A stretch of DNA of 64,000 bases from Pedobacter hartonius (GCF_900107535.1 NZ_FNRA01000002.1:248001-312000); one strand, 5' to 3'. Positions 27,685 through 36,883 are shown, counted from the first letter of the stretch. Numbers and translations: made by a program. The notes: generated from the sequence alone by a model not told the origin.

Positions 27685-29490
27685 ATGAGCAGTTTTGATT
27701 ATAAAAAGGCATTGGCCGATATTCCTCATAAACCTGGTGTGTACCAGTACTGGGACCAGGAGGATACACTGATCTACATCGGTAAGGCCAAAGATCTGAG
27801 GAACAGGGTAGGCTCCTATTTCAACCAGGACAACCAGATGAATGGTAAAACCAGAGTGCTGGTTTCCAAGATCCGGAAGATTACATTCACGATTGTAGAT
27901 ACGGAAATTGATGCCTGGCTGCTGGAAAACAGCCTGATCAAAAAACATCAGCCAAGGTATAATATCATGCTGAAGGATGATAAGACCTATCCCTGGATCA
28001 TCATCAAGAAGGAACCTTTTCCGCGTATTTACTGGACCAGGAAGATGGTCAAAGACGGATCAACCTATTTTGGTCCCTATGCCTCAGTAGGAATGATGCA
28101 TACCATTCTTGACCTGATCAAGGAGACTTATCCCCTGCGCACCTGTAATCTGCCGCTAACAGAAGATAACATCAACAGCGGAAAATTTAAGGTGTGCCTG
28201 GAATACCAGATTGGCAACTGTAAAGGTCCTTGTCAGGCTTATCAGTCGCACCCTGACTATGATCAGAATATAGAAGAAATTAAGGATATCCTAAACGGAA
28301 AGATCGGTAATGTGATCAGGGACGTGAAACAGATCATCAAAAATGCAGTGACCGAGCTGAATTTTGAATATGCCCATCAATACCAGAAGAAATTGCTGGT
28401 ACTTGAAAAGTATCAGAGTAAATCTACTGTGGTGAACAGCTCTATCACCAATGTTGATGTGGTGAGCATAGCCTCTGATGAAAGATACGCCTTTGTCAAT
28501 TACCTGAAAATCATGAATGGAAGTATCATTCAGACCCAGACAATAGAGATCAAAAAACGTCTGGATGAATCTGATGAGGAACTGCTGACCATCGCCATCA
28601 CGGAATTCAGAACAAAATTCAACAGTACTTCAAAAGAAGTCATCGTTCCTTTTGATATTACCCTGTCTGATGAAAATTTAAAATTTACTGTTCCTAAACT
28701 CGGGGAAAAGAAGAACCTGCTGGAACTTTCACATAAGAACGTGCTGTTCTTCAGACGCGAGAAACTCAATCAGTATGAAAAGCTGAATCCGGATCTCCGT
28801 TCTGAACGCATCCTGACACAAATGCAGAAAGACCTGATGCTTACGCAGCTGCCCGTACATATAGAATGTTTCGATAACTCCAACTTTCAAGGGGCATATC
28901 CCGTCTCGGCGATTGTTGTCTTCAAAGATGCCAAACCCTCAAAAAAAGACTACAGGCACTTCAACGTTAAAACAGTGGAAGGTCCCAATGACTTTGCAAC
29001 GATGGAAGAAGCCGTTTACAGGCGATATAAACGCATGCTGGAGGAAGAAGAGAGTTTGCCTCAGCTAATTATCATTGACGGCGGTAAAGGGCAGCTGTCA
29101 TCGGCGGTGAGCAGTCTGAAAAAGCTTGGAATCGATACAAAGGTCACTGTGATCGGAATTGCCAAACGTCTGGAAGAGTTGTACTACCCGGGAGACAGCT
29201 ACCCGCTGCACCTGGATAAAAAGTCTGAAACCTTAAAAGTCATTCAGCAGCTCCGTGACGAGGCGCACCGCTTTGGGATCACGTTCCACAGAAAGAAAAG
29301 GGACCAGGGTACGCTGAAAACAGAGCTGGAAGCTATTCCCGGAATTGGAAAAACTACTGCGGATAAACTGCTCCGCCAGTTTAAGTCGGTAAAGAAGATT
29401 AAAGAAGCCACCACTGCCGAACTGGAACTGGTATTAAATAAAACTCAGGTAAAAACACTGCTGGCCTTTTTCAGCGCCAAAGACCAGTAA
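27685..29490 (+). CDS. uvrC: UvrABC system protein C
   Basis: Nucleotide-excision-repair nuclease that makes both incisions around a lesion marked by UvrB. It is 601 aa. Order: GIY-YIG nuclease at about 15-95 (GVYQYWDQ, LIYIGKAKDLRNR), a Cys cluster (RTCNLPLT, CLEYQIGNCKGPC), a UVR-type UvrB-binding helical segment at about 200-240, the RNase H-like second nuclease with CFDNSNFQGAYPV and IDGGKGQLSSA, and a C-terminal HhH pair (AIPGIGKTTADKLL). The ATG directly abuts the TAG stop of the PBP gene. A terminator follows. Confidence 0.97.
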   Translation: MSSFDYKKALADIPHKPGVYQYWDQEDTLIYIGKAKDLRNRVGSYFNQDNQMNGKTRVLVSKIRKITFTIVDTEIDAWLLENSLIKKHQPRYNIMLKDDKTYPWIIIKKEPFPRIYWTRKMVKDGSTYFGPYASVGMMHTILDLIKETYPLRTCNLPLTEDNINSGKFKVCLEYQIGNCKGPCQAYQSHPDYDQNIEEIKDILNGKIGNVIRDVKQIIKNAVTELNFEYAHQYQKKLLVLEKYQSKSTVVNSSITNVDVVSIASDERYAFVNYLKIMNGSIIQTQTIEIKKRLDESDEELLTIAITEFRTKFNSTSKEVIVPFDITLSDENLKFTVPKLGEKKNLLELSHKNVLFFRREKLNQYEKLNPDLRSERILTQMQKDLMLTQLPVHIECFDNSNFQGAYPVSAIVVFKDAKPSKKDYRHFNVKTVEGPNDFATMEEAVYRRYKRMLEEEESLPQLIIIDGGKGQLSSAVSSLKKLGIDTKVTVIGIAKRLEELYYPGDSYPLHLDKKSETLKVIQQLRDEAHRFGITFHRKKRDQGTLKTELEAIPGIGKTTADKLLRQFKSVKKIKEATTAELELVLNKTQVKTLLAFFSAKDQ

Positions 29491-29498
29491 AAAGCAAA

Positions 29499-29524
29499 AG
29501 CCCCGGTACCAATGGTGCCGGGGC
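29499..29524. terminator. Bidirectional terminator between uvrC and gldN
   Basis: GC-rich inverted repeat AGCCCCGGTACC / GGTGCCGGGGCT with one G-U pair and a 3-base loop, between convergent genes. An A-rich left flank gives U-rich RNA on the minus side; the right flank is only moderately T-rich. Confidence 0.8.
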
Positions 29525-29539
29525 TTCGTATAATTTATA

Positions 29540-30421
29540 TTAGTACTCCCACAAACTCTGTTCGTAATCTGCCATACCTTTTTTAATACGCTCGGATTCG
29601 TATAATTTCCTCGGATCTTTCGGATCTGTCAGGTTCAGGCTTTCAATGATCGTTTTGTTTGCCGGGTTGGTCTCCTTCACGATGTTGCTGGAGAATAAAC
29701 GCCTTACAAAAAAATCATCGTAAGTAAGAACCGATGCATCATTACTTGGATTTACCAGTTTTGATTTGCTCAAAATAGGCCTTGCTTCATCATAATAGAC
29801 CCAGAATACCGGTTGCCAGTGGTCCTCAACCAGTTTCATCGGCGCAATACCAACGATACGCGGTTCAAAAACAGACCTTTTAACATCCAGGATCCAGTCT
29901 TCCTTTATCCTGTATTTCAGGAATTCATCGGACCTGAGTCTTTTCAATACCGGCGCCCCTACTTTACCACTTGAATCCGGATCGCCTTCGGAGGTGCCTC
30001 TTGCACTCCTTAACGCTTCTTCAGTAGTTAAAGCGATTTTGAAGGAATCATTGTCTTCGAGTAATTTGCCCGAAGCCGTATCTTTGGTTGAATAAACCGT
30101 TAGTTCTTCATTCGCAACCGCATCCATCAGGATATCGATCAGCTTGGAAGTTTCTGATTTCAACACCGAGTTAATCGTGTCCCGAAGGTCAATTTCGCGC
30201 CATACCCGTTTTGAATAGAAAACATCTTCTTCTCTCACATCAGGATAAGGTACCATTACACTACTATCCACATCTTTTCTGGCATAAAAACCATCTTTGG
30301 GAGGTGTCTTTATCTTCGTTTTCTTCAGAACAGGTGTACCACTCACAGGAGCGACAGGCGTCTGAGCAAAAGACGCTGTTCCAAATAACAGCAGGATAAT
30401 AGTATACAGAATTTTCTTCAT
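29540..30421 (-). CDS. gldN: Gliding motility / type IX secretion protein GldN
   Basis: Periplasmic component of the T9SS/gliding machinery, PorN homologue, that forms with GldK a ring complex at the outer membrane. The ATG at 30421 gives the signal peptide MKKILYTIILLLFGTASFAQ (a TTG two codons earlier is possible). The mature part contains the family segments FYSKRVWREIDLRD and LKYRIKEDWILDVKRSVFEP (spanning about 180-195) and ends in a charged tail that includes MADYEQSLWEY. The 293 aa are near family length. It is the last gene of gldKLMN and is followed by a terminator. Confidence 0.93.
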   Translation of the reverse strand: MKKILYTIILLLFGTASFAQTPVAPVSGTPVLKKTKIKTPPKDGFYARKDVDSSVMVPYPDVREEDVFYSKRVWREIDLRDTINSVLKSETSKLIDILMDAVANEELTVYSTKDTASGKLLEDNDSFKIALTTEEALRSARGTSEGDPDSSGKVGAPVLKRLRSDEFLKYRIKEDWILDVKRSVFEPRIVGIAPMKLVEDHWQPVFWVYYDEARPILSKSKLVNPSNDASVLTYDDFFVRRLFSSNIVKETNPANKTIIESLNLTDPKDPRKLYESERIKKGMADYEQSLWEY

Positions 30422-30428
30422 CTTCAAT

Positions 30429-31967
30429 CTATTTAGCTATAAATGTTATTGCATCCAGGCTCTTTTGTCTTCCATCAGGACCTTCCACAACGATATCCTT
30501 AAAGATAACCGTTGCACCTGGTTTAATGGAATTCAAGGCCCCTTTTATTTGTCCGCCAAACGAGCCTCCGCTATTTGGCATCGTAACCGCATCAGATCTC
30601 GGGTTAATAAATGTAGTATTGAACCTGATCACTTTGTAAGTAATATCAAATACAAAATCATCCAGCTGGGTTTCTATCATGTTTGATCTTGCCAGCCATT
30701 CCATATCTACACTACCACCGGATTTACCTTTAATAAAGGCCTTAGGCGTAGGCAAAGCTTTTACCCTGAATGCCTGCGAGCCCAGATTAAGTGTTTTGCC
30801 GGCATTATTTGCAGACACAGTAATGTTCAATGTTTTTCCAACCTGGTCACTTCCTACTTTTACCATAAACTTACCGTTTGCACCACTGATTGATCCCCCC
30901 GGCATACTCGCTTTTACACTTTCCAAAGGGAAACCGGCAGCAGATACTGAAAAAGGATTCGGTATTCCCGCATAGATCACATTCATCTTATCCGGTGAAA
31001 CAGTAGCGGATGGTTTAGCTACCTGGTAAGTCTGTTCCGGTGTTTTGTACTCTTTTACCTGGCCATCAGTTTGTTTCACGCGGATCACTCCGAACCACTT
31101 GAAAACCCCTACGGACCCTGTGCCACCGGTATAGGTACCTTTGCCATCTTTAATGGCAAGTTTGCTGCCACCAACAGTAATTTCAGGACTTGATTTAGAA
31201 TCGCTCGCTGTCAGAAATACCTGGGCAGCATAAGGCTGGCCCTGGATCACATAGGAACTTGGTGCCACGGCAACAGCAGCAAACTGGTCCAGGTTAACCA
31301 GCGATTTATCCATATTACCGAATAATTTTTTTACAACCTCAGCTTCAGCATTTTTTGTATCGGCCTGGATTTTGGTCAGCACGGTATTCGCTGCCGTTAA
31401 AGGTGTGCCTTCACCAAAGTTGATGTCTTCCCACAGTTTTTTACCGGAAATGCTTTTATCTGCATCCTTTGCTTCCAGTGAAAAGGAAACACTTCTGTGG
31501 TCTTCAGGGTTGAGCAGGGCGATCAGCTTTTCCCTGGTCTCATTGATCTTTGCCTTTAACTTCTCGCCTTCTTTCTGATTGATCATGATGCCTTGTGCGA
31601 TGTCAAGGTTACCTCTTTCAACCAAATCCCCTGTTTCTTCGCTCAGTCCGCCACCAGCGGTGTTGAACTGTTGTTTTAACTGCTGTATGTAGGCATTCAG
31701 TTCATCAGAATATTTCTTCGCCTGATTGGCTTTTTCCCAGATAGGCTGAGCCCTTGCCGGCTCTTCTTTCAGTTTTGTATTCTGGAAAGCTGTAAAGAGT
31801 TGGTCAATGCTGGTATTTACATTCGTCCTTGATGATTCAAGACTATCATTAATGTTCTTAAATGCATTCAATATTGTATCAGATACGTTTAGCGCAAGCA
31901 TAGCTAACAATACCAAATACATGATATTGATCATCTTCTGCCTCGCTGTTTCTTTTCCTCCGGCCAT
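30429..31967 (-). CDS. gldM: Gliding motility / type IX secretion motor protein GldM
   Basis: Rotary motor subunit of the T9SS, PorM homologue; with GldL it converts the proton gradient into motion across the periplasm. It is 512 aa. The N-terminal basic segment AGGKETARQKMINIMYLV leads into a single membrane helix (MYLVLLAMLALNVSDTIL, about 15-33), followed by a long periplasmic region of helical and Ig-like domains (D1 to D4). The C-terminus ends DGRQKSLDAITFIAK. The N-terminal MAGGKETPRQKMIxMMYLVL signature is diagnostic. It is immediately upstream of gldN. Confidence 0.95.
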   Translation of the reverse strand: MAGGKETARQKMINIMYLVLLAMLALNVSDTILNAFKNINDSLESSRTNVNTSIDQLFTAFQNTKLKEEPARAQPIWEKANQAKKYSDELNAYIQQLKQQFNTAGGGLSEETGDLVERGNLDIAQGIMINQKEGEKLKAKINETREKLIALLNPEDHRSVSFSLEAKDADKSISGKKLWEDINFGEGTPLTAANTVLTKIQADTKNAEAEVVKKLFGNMDKSLVNLDQFAAVAVAPSSYVIQGQPYAAQVFLTASDSKSSPEITVGGSKLAIKDGKGTYTGGTGSVGVFKWFGVIRVKQTDGQVKEYKTPEQTYQVAKPSATVSPDKMNVIYAGIPNPFSVSAAGFPLESVKASMPGGSISGANGKFMVKVGSDQVGKTLNITVSANNAGKTLNLGSQAFRVKALPTPKAFIKGKSGGSVDMEWLARSNMIETQLDDFVFDITYKVIRFNTTFINPRSDAVTMPNSGGSFGGQIKGALNSIKPGATVIFKDIVVEGPDGRQKSLDAITFIAK

Positions 31968-32010
31968 TATATTAGGTCTCTCTGGTTAAGTAAATAATTT
32001 AGTTATCTGA

Positions 32011-32823
32011 CTACGTACGCGGCTGGTTCATCGCCGTTAACATATTACCATAAACAGCATTTAGTGAAGATAGATTTTTTGCCAGTTTACCAACCTCTTC
32101 CTTGAACTGTTTTGAATCTTCCATAGACTCGTTAAAATTGTTCATAGTAAGGGACAGGTTCTGATAGAACTTGTTCATCGATTTCAAATGCGCACTGGAA
32201 TCCTGTAGTTCAAGCTCATATACTGCATTTAAAGAAGACAGGTTCTTTGCCAGGTTTGTTACCTGTTCATGATAAGCTTTTGAATCTGCACTGGTTTCAC
32301 CCATTTCAACTAACTGGGCAGTAGCTTTACTGAAAGCACCGTTCAGGCTGTCGAAACTGGCTGAAGCCGTTTTAACCTTTCCGGCAAATTCACTTGTGGC
32401 AGCAGAAGCATCAGCAACGTTAGCTATTGCCGCTACTTTATCTCCGAAAGTACGTAGGCCATTACCCAGACTTTCAATTAATTCAGGGCCGATCTTAGCG
32501 TCTCCAAGCATTTTATCCAATGCTGCAGTTGATGAAAATCCGGTTGAAGGTGCTGCTACAGGTCTTGCAGATACCTTAGGCAATTCACCTGTAAAATCAT
32601 CACTTAGCTCAGGGTAAACTCTGTCCCATGCCGGATCTGGTGCAGGCGGAAAAAATCCTGTCAAGAAGAATAGAAAAGCCTCTACACCTAATCCTATACC
32701 GATCATATAATTACCCCATATTCCTCCAAGGTGAAGGATTTTAAATAATGCTCCTATAATTACAATACTTGCACCCCATGATATGGCTACGTGTAACCAG
32801 TCAAACTTCTTTTTTGCTGCCAT
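32011..32823 (-). CDS. gldL: Gliding motility / type IX secretion motor protein GldL
   Basis: Inner-membrane motor partner of GldM, PorL homologue. Two N-terminal membrane helices at about 10-30 and 36-58 carry the conserved GNYMIGIGLGVEAFLFF with the proton-pathway glutamate (about residue 48). A long cytoplasmic region follows, rich in Ala and Ser, predicted helical. Two near-identical blocks, LAKNLSSLNAVY at 191-202 and 247-258, lie in a 56-residue repeat preceded by DSK. It is 270 aa, 50 bp downstream of gldK. Confidence 0.94.
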   Translation of the reverse strand: MAAKKKFDWLHVAISWGASIVIIGALFKILHLGGIWGNYMIGIGLGVEAFLFFLTGFFPPAPDPAWDRVYPELSDDFTGELPKVSARPVAAPSTGFSSTAALDKMLGDAKIGPELIESLGNGLRTFGDKVAAIANVADASAATSEFAGKVKTASASFDSLNGAFSKATAQLVEMGETSADSKAYHEQVTNLAKNLSSLNAVYELELQDSSAHLKSMNKFYQNLSLTMNNFNESMEDSKQFKEEVGKLAKNLSSLNAVYGNMLTAMNQPRT

Positions 32824-32873
32824 GTGTTAGATAAGATAAATGTTGATGTTTTTTTTATGATGATGTTAATCAA

Positions 32874-34238
32874 TTAGTTTTTAAAATTGATATCCGTCCC
32901 GGCAAATGATGAAACACATCTGAAACCTATGTATGATCTTGCCTGGTCCTGGTACTCATAGGTACCAACAGAATTCTGAAGAAAGAAACCTATATCTTTC
33001 CATGAACCTCCTCTGACTACCTTACGCTTCAGGTATTTGCTGTCTGTTCCTTTAGCTACATAGGTAAAGTTAGGGTTGAAATCCAGCAGCAGCGGAGAGG
33101 CCGAATTATTATAGGCTGTCACAGTCCATTCAGAAACGTTACCGGCCATATTGTACAGCCCATAATCATTGGGGAAATAAGACCTGACATTCACCGTATA
33201 CAAGCCACCGTCATCAGAATAATTTCCTCTTCCCACTTTAAAATTGGCCTGCATACACCCTTTTGTATTTCTCACATACGGGCCACCCCAGGGGTATTTA
33301 GTTTTTGAATTACCTCCTCTTGCGGCATACTCAAATTCAGCATCCGTAGGCAGCCTGTATTCAGGGCGGGAACTGATCGGAAGTTTTCTTGCCGCAGCAA
33401 CCGGCTCATAAAGGCGCGTACGCCAAACGCAGAAAGCACTGGCCTGTTCCCATGATACACCAACTACAGGATAATTATCATAAGATGGATGATTGAAATA
33501 GGATTTTACCATCGGATCATTCTGGGAATATGAATAATCGACTTTCCAAACCATAGTGTCAGGATAAACACTTACCGATGGAAACTGGTTCGGGTTATTG
33601 GGATCAGGAGAATCAACATAACTTTCTATGAAGTCCTTCCTTTTTTTTGTGGGGTCTTTTCTTCCCGCCTCCGCAAGATCAAGATTAACGAAACTGTAAG
33701 CGTATCTGAACTTTCTTACATCAAGTTCGTTACGCCCGGGCAAGGCATCGTCGCCGCTGTAGTACATATCCCGCAGTTTGGTACTCAAACCTCCGCTCTT
33801 ACTGCTCCATAAACCGGAACCGTTACCTACTTTTTGCCAGTTTATATTTTTTTGCGAAGAAAGGCTTGCACCGCCTGGTGTAGTTTTGGCATTGATAAAA
33901 TATGCCGCTGCTGCACCGGGGCCCAGTGTGGTCAGTGCTACCGAATCTCTCACCCAGTTTACAAATTGCCGGTATTCTGCATTGGTAATCTCTGTTTCAT
34001 CCATGTAAAACGCACTAAACGACGTCATTTTACTCGGAGCACTCTGAGAATTGTTGATATCTTCATCAGACATCCCTATCAGCGTTTTACCCTGGGGAAT
34101 ATAGACCATCCCGCGTGGCATCTTTTTATTGTTGAATTTTCTGTTATATACGCCAACAAGTTCTCCTTGCCCACCTTTTCCGCAGCTGGAAACGAGTATT
34201 GCAATCATTATAAAACCTAGCGTGTAAATTTTCCTCAT
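32874..34238 (-). CDS. gldK: Gliding motility / type IX secretion lipoprotein GldK
   Basis: Outer-membrane lipoprotein, PorK homologue, forming a periplasmic ring with GldN. The ATG at 34238 gives a good lipoprotein signal with Cys19 (LVSSC); an upstream ATG at 34262 adds only eight residues. The body is an FGE-sulfatase (formylglycine-generating-enzyme-like) domain: VYIPQGKTLIGMSDED, MDETEITNAEYRQFV, LPTDAEFEYAARGG, NMAGNVSEWT, KVVRGGSWKD and GFRCV. In this family the fold is structural and not catalytic. It is the first gene of gldKLMN; about 190 bp upstream hold a palindrome and promoter-like boxes. Confidence 0.95.
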   Translation of the reverse strand: MRKIYTLGFIMIAILVSSCGKGGQGELVGVYNRKFNNKKMPRGMVYIPQGKTLIGMSDEDINNSQSAPSKMTSFSAFYMDETEITNAEYRQFVNWVRDSVALTTLGPGAAAAYFINAKTTPGGASLSSQKNINWQKVGNGSGLWSSKSGGLSTKLRDMYYSGDDALPGRNELDVRKFRYAYSFVNLDLAEAGRKDPTKKRKDFIESYVDSPDPNNPNQFPSVSVYPDTMVWKVDYSYSQNDPMVKSYFNHPSYDNYPVVGVSWEQASAFCVWRTRLYEPVAAARKLPISSRPEYRLPTDAEFEYAARGGNSKTKYPWGGPYVRNTKGCMQANFKVGRGNYSDDGGLYTVNVRSYFPNDYGLYNMAGNVSEWTVTAYNNSASPLLLDFNPNFTYVAKGTDSKYLKRKVVRGGSWKDIGFFLQNSVGTYEYQDQARSYIGFRCVSSFAGTDINFKN

Positions 34239-34259
34239 AAGCCGTTGAGCAATTTTACA

Positions 34260-34290
34260 CAATTTTATCGAATATGATTGATATAAACAA
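34260..34290 (-). promoter_or_regulatory. Candidate promoter upstream of gldK
   Basis: On the minus strand TTG (34288-34290) and TAAAATTG (34260-34267) are separated by 20 bp, close to the Bacteroidota TTG-N17-23-TAnnTTTG pattern with one mismatch in the -7 box. It would start transcription about 15 bp before the gldK ATG. Confidence 0.3.
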
Positions 34291-34396
34291 CTATTTAAAC
34301 ATAAAAATCTATCTTAAAGGCAAAATAAGCAAGTCGTTAAGGGAATGTTAACAACATGCTTATCAGAATTATTATAGGAAACGCAAATATTTTTCA

Positions 34397-34413
34397 TTCC
34401 CCACAGTGGGGAA
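34397..34413. promoter_or_regulatory. 17-bp palindrome between hemD and gldK, candidate operator
   Basis: TTCCCCACAGTGGGGAA is a perfect palindrome around one central base. It is not followed by a U-run on either strand, so it is a poor terminator. On the minus strand it lies 5 bp upstream of AATATTTG (34384-34391), a one-mismatch -7 box, which is where a dimeric regulator would block or help a promoter for gldKLMN. Confidence 0.4.
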
Positions 34414-34430
34414 ATGAAGCTACACTCGTT

Positions 34431-35201
34431 CTACTTGTTAGATTTTTTAATATAGTTTTCAATAGCCATAATCATCGAAGGAGATTCCGGAGAGGGCGCA
34501 GCAATATCTACAATTAAATCTTTGTCCCTGACAGCCTTGTGCGTATTCACTCCAAAAGCAGCAAGCCGCGTGTTATTCTGTTGGAAATCAGGAAAGTTGA
34601 TATAAAGAGACTGGATACTGGAAGGACTGAAAAATGCAATCACATCATAGGTCACGTCAGCAAGATCCGAAAGGTCACTTACCACGGTTTTAAACAAAAC
34701 TGCCGGGGTCAGATCATATCCGTTCTTTAACAGGAAGTTCATGGTATCTTCAGTAGCAACATCAGAACATGGATAAAGGAATTTCTCTCCTGAATGTTTC
34801 TTGAGTACTTCCGCCAGATCCGCAGCAGTCTGCTTACCGAAAAATATCTTCCGCTTACGGTACTGAATGTACTTCTGCAGATACAATGCAGTAGATTCCG
34901 AAATACAAAAATATTTCAGGTCTGCAGGCACTTCGTACCGCATTTCCTCGCAAATCCTGAAAAAATGATCTACCGCATTCCTGCTCGTAAAAACTACCGC
35001 AGTATATTCACTCAGTGTAATCTTATCTTTTCTGAAATCGCGTGCAGGAATTCCTTCCACGTGAATAAAGGATCTGAAATCAACTTTTAAGTTGTATTTC
35101 TTTGCCAAATCAAAATAAGGCGATTTTTCTGTTTCGGGTTTTGGCAAAGTTATCAGTATACTTTTAACTTTACGCAACCTATCTTCTGTCATTTCTTGCA
35201 T
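34431..35201 (-). CDS. hemD: Uroporphyrinogen-III synthase family protein
   Basis: Predicted HemD-type enzyme that closes hydroxymethylbilane to uroporphyrinogen III in tetrapyrrole synthesis. The family is poorly conserved; the evidence is the two-lobed pattern VKSILITLPKPETEKSPYFDLA near the N-terminus (split by the usual loop), VVFTSRNAVDHFF, LYPCSDVATEDTMNFLL and IAFFSPSSIQSL, and the 256-aa length. In Bacteroidota a HemD-like gene beside a DUF4271 gene is a recurring arrangement. It lies 9 bp after DUF4271 and upstream of gldKLMN. Whether it serves heme synthesis or a diverged role is not settled by sequence. Confidence 0.8.
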   Translation of the reverse strand: MQEMTEDRLRKVKSILITLPKPETEKSPYFDLAKKYNLKVDFRSFIHVEGIPARDFRKDKITLSEYTAVVFTSRNAVDHFFRICEEMRYEVPADLKYFCISESTALYLQKYIQYRKRKIFFGKQTAADLAEVLKKHSGEKFLYPCSDVATEDTMNFLLKNGYDLTPAVLFKTVVSDLSDLADVTYDVIAFFSPSSIQSLYINFPDFQQNNTRLAAFGVNTHKAVRDKDLIVDIAAPSPESPSMIMAIENYIKKSNK

Positions 35202-35210
35202 TTTAACTAG

Positions 35211-36191
35211 TTACAGCTGTAATCCTATTGCCTTGATTAATATCAAAATAGGGCATATTTCGAGGGCACAAAAGTACATAAATAAATAGAATTTTGAAAA
35301 CCGATAATGAGATAAAATATTTACACCCGCTCTAATAAATTGAAAGGTGAATATAATGGCCAGTAAAATGAACGAGATAACTATGTAATAGATACCGTAT
35401 TTCAATGGCGACAAGGCAAAAGCAACCACCAGAGGGATGAAAATTAATGAGATATTAAAATAACTTAAATATAATATGGAAACATATTCATTTACTGCTT
35501 TCTGGATATTAAACACGTGTCCGAGTAAGCGGAGCAACACAATTTTCAGGGCGTATAAAAAAACGATCAGCACAGAAACACTCACAAAGAAACGGAATCC
35601 CTGATGGACATAAGCCAGCTGATAGTACTGTGCAACCAGGTAAAAAAACATTCCTATAGTAAAGCCAAATTGTATAAACAGAAATAAAAATGGCCAGGAA
35701 CTAAACGCATTATCCTCCTTATTCAGGTTGTTTAACCCCCTATTACTGTAAAATGACTGCATAATATTTTGCAGCTGTTTGGAAAAAGAGATCCTTAATA
35801 CCGCAAAAACGACCAGCAGTAAAAATATAAAACCAAGTACCCAGGTTTTCCCTTTGGAGAGCGGATTACCCGTTCTGAATTTGTTCTCTTTTTTGAATTT
35901 CCCATATTTTTTAAACCAGGCCTCCAGGTCCAGTTTCTCAAAAACATTGGCTTTGATGATACTATCTATCAATATATGACGATTAATCAGGGAATCCGGT
36001 AAGATCCAGGTATGCGTCATGATAGAATCTGTGACAAATTTTTGTCTGGCCAGGAATGCAGAATCTCTGATCACACGCGGTCTGTAAATTTTTTGTATTA
36101 TTGCAGAATCTCCGGCAGAGACCACATGCTGTGCCTGTCCAGAACCCAGCCCGCATACCAGGAAAAAAGTTACAAGAAGGTATTTATACAT
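35211..36191 (-). CDS. DUF4271 family membrane protein
   Basis: A Bacteroidota-type membrane protein of 326 residues. The ATG at 36191 gives a signal peptide (MYKYLLVTFFLVCGLGSGQAQ). A periplasmic stretch of about 100 residues follows, rich in Asp, Ser and Ile (VIRDSAFLARQKFVTDSIM), then about seven membrane helices in the C-terminal two thirds. A frame extension to 36227 crosses the -7 box and is rejected. Next to hemD and upstream of gldKLMN. Function unknown. Confidence 0.85.
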   Translation of the reverse strand: MYKYLLVTFFLVCGLGSGQAQHVVSAGDSAIIQKIYRPRVIRDSAFLARQKFVTDSIMTHTWILPDSLINRHILIDSIIKANVFEKLDLEAWFKKYGKFKKENKFRTGNPLSKGKTWVLGFIFLLLVVFAVLRISFSKQLQNIMQSFYSNRGLNNLNKEDNAFSSWPFLFLFIQFGFTIGMFFYLVAQYYQLAYVHQGFRFFVSVSVLIVFLYALKIVLLRLLGHVFNIQKAVNEYVSILYLSYFNISLIFIPLVVAFALSPLKYGIYYIVISFILLAIIFTFQFIRAGVNILSHYRFSKFYLFMYFCALEICPILILIKAIGLQL

Positions 36192-36224
36192 GGAGCCGAT
36201 AGAAGTAACATGAATTGCTTGGCG

Positions 36225-36232
36225 CAAATTTA
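36225..36232 (-). promoter_or_regulatory. Putative promoter -7 box for the DUF4271-hemD unit
   Basis: On the minus strand TAAATTTG matches TAnnTTTG exactly, 33 bp upstream of the chosen ATG. No clear TTG at the -33 distance. Confidence 0.4.
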
Positions 36233-36274
36233 AGCTATTATTATTTACATTCCCATCTTACAGATAAAAACTGG

Positions 36275-36829
36275 TTAATAAGACCCGCAGTTCTGCCCGG
36301 GAACTATCCCCTCCCTATCAGCCTCCAGCGTTCTGTTTTTGCCTTTCCCGGTAATGGTCCACATGGAATCAAAGTCACTGTTACTCCACTTCAGCCCCTT
36401 TACTTTAACACCAAGCGCCTTTGCCAGGGCAACAATATTCTCATGGTTCCACACAAATAGCACCACACCTTTTTTATCCTTAAGATCTGCTGCAATTTTT
36501 TCCAGGTCAGCACTGCCAAAACGGCTGTTGATACTCAGATTGTAAGTTACTGCAAAAGGCGTGATGGTCTGAAACATTCTGGAGTGGGTAGTCGTAGCGC
36601 CATTACCTACAGAAGGCACATAGATATAATCCGGAACACCAATTTTTTTATGGAGCACGTTCACCAGTTTCAGAGACCTGTTAAGCCCCATACAATTCAG
36701 GTTTTCATATTTTTCCTGCTTTTCGCCATGCCGGATGATCACAATCTTAAGTTTAGACTGGGCACTTGCCGGCATCATGGAAGTCAGGCCGGCAAATAGA
36801 AAACATAGGATTATAACGCTTTTCTTCAT
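36275..36829 (-). CDS. Secreted histidine phosphatase family protein
   Basis: A 184-residue protein with a signal peptide (MKKSVIILCFLFAGLTSMMPASAQ) and a compact histidine phosphatase (phosphoglycerate-mutase-like) fold. The catalytic motif IIRHGEK follows the signal; MGLNRSLKL, SRMFQTI and the second catalytic His in FVWNHENI are the expected partners. Likely periplasmic phosphomonoesterase; substrate unknown. It lies about 80 bp upstream of DUF4271 on the same strand and is divergent from hemW. Confidence 0.85.
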   Translation of the reverse strand: MKKSVIILCFLFAGLTSMMPASAQSKLKIVIIRHGEKQEKYENLNCMGLNRSLKLVNVLHKKIGVPDYIYVPSVGNGATTTHSRMFQTITPFAVTYNLSINSRFGSADLEKIAADLKDKKGVVLFVWNHENIVALAKALGVKVKGLKWSNSDFDSMWTITGKGKNRTLEADREGIVPGQNCGSY

Positions 36830-36883
36830 CTTACGAAATTACAATAAAAGATATGGTATCGGGCATCTCTGTTTTTTTGTAGC

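Noticed and set aside
34397..34413. The palindrome as a terminator for hemD
   Set aside because: No U-run follows on the minus strand (the flank is A-rich), so I list it as a candidate operator instead.
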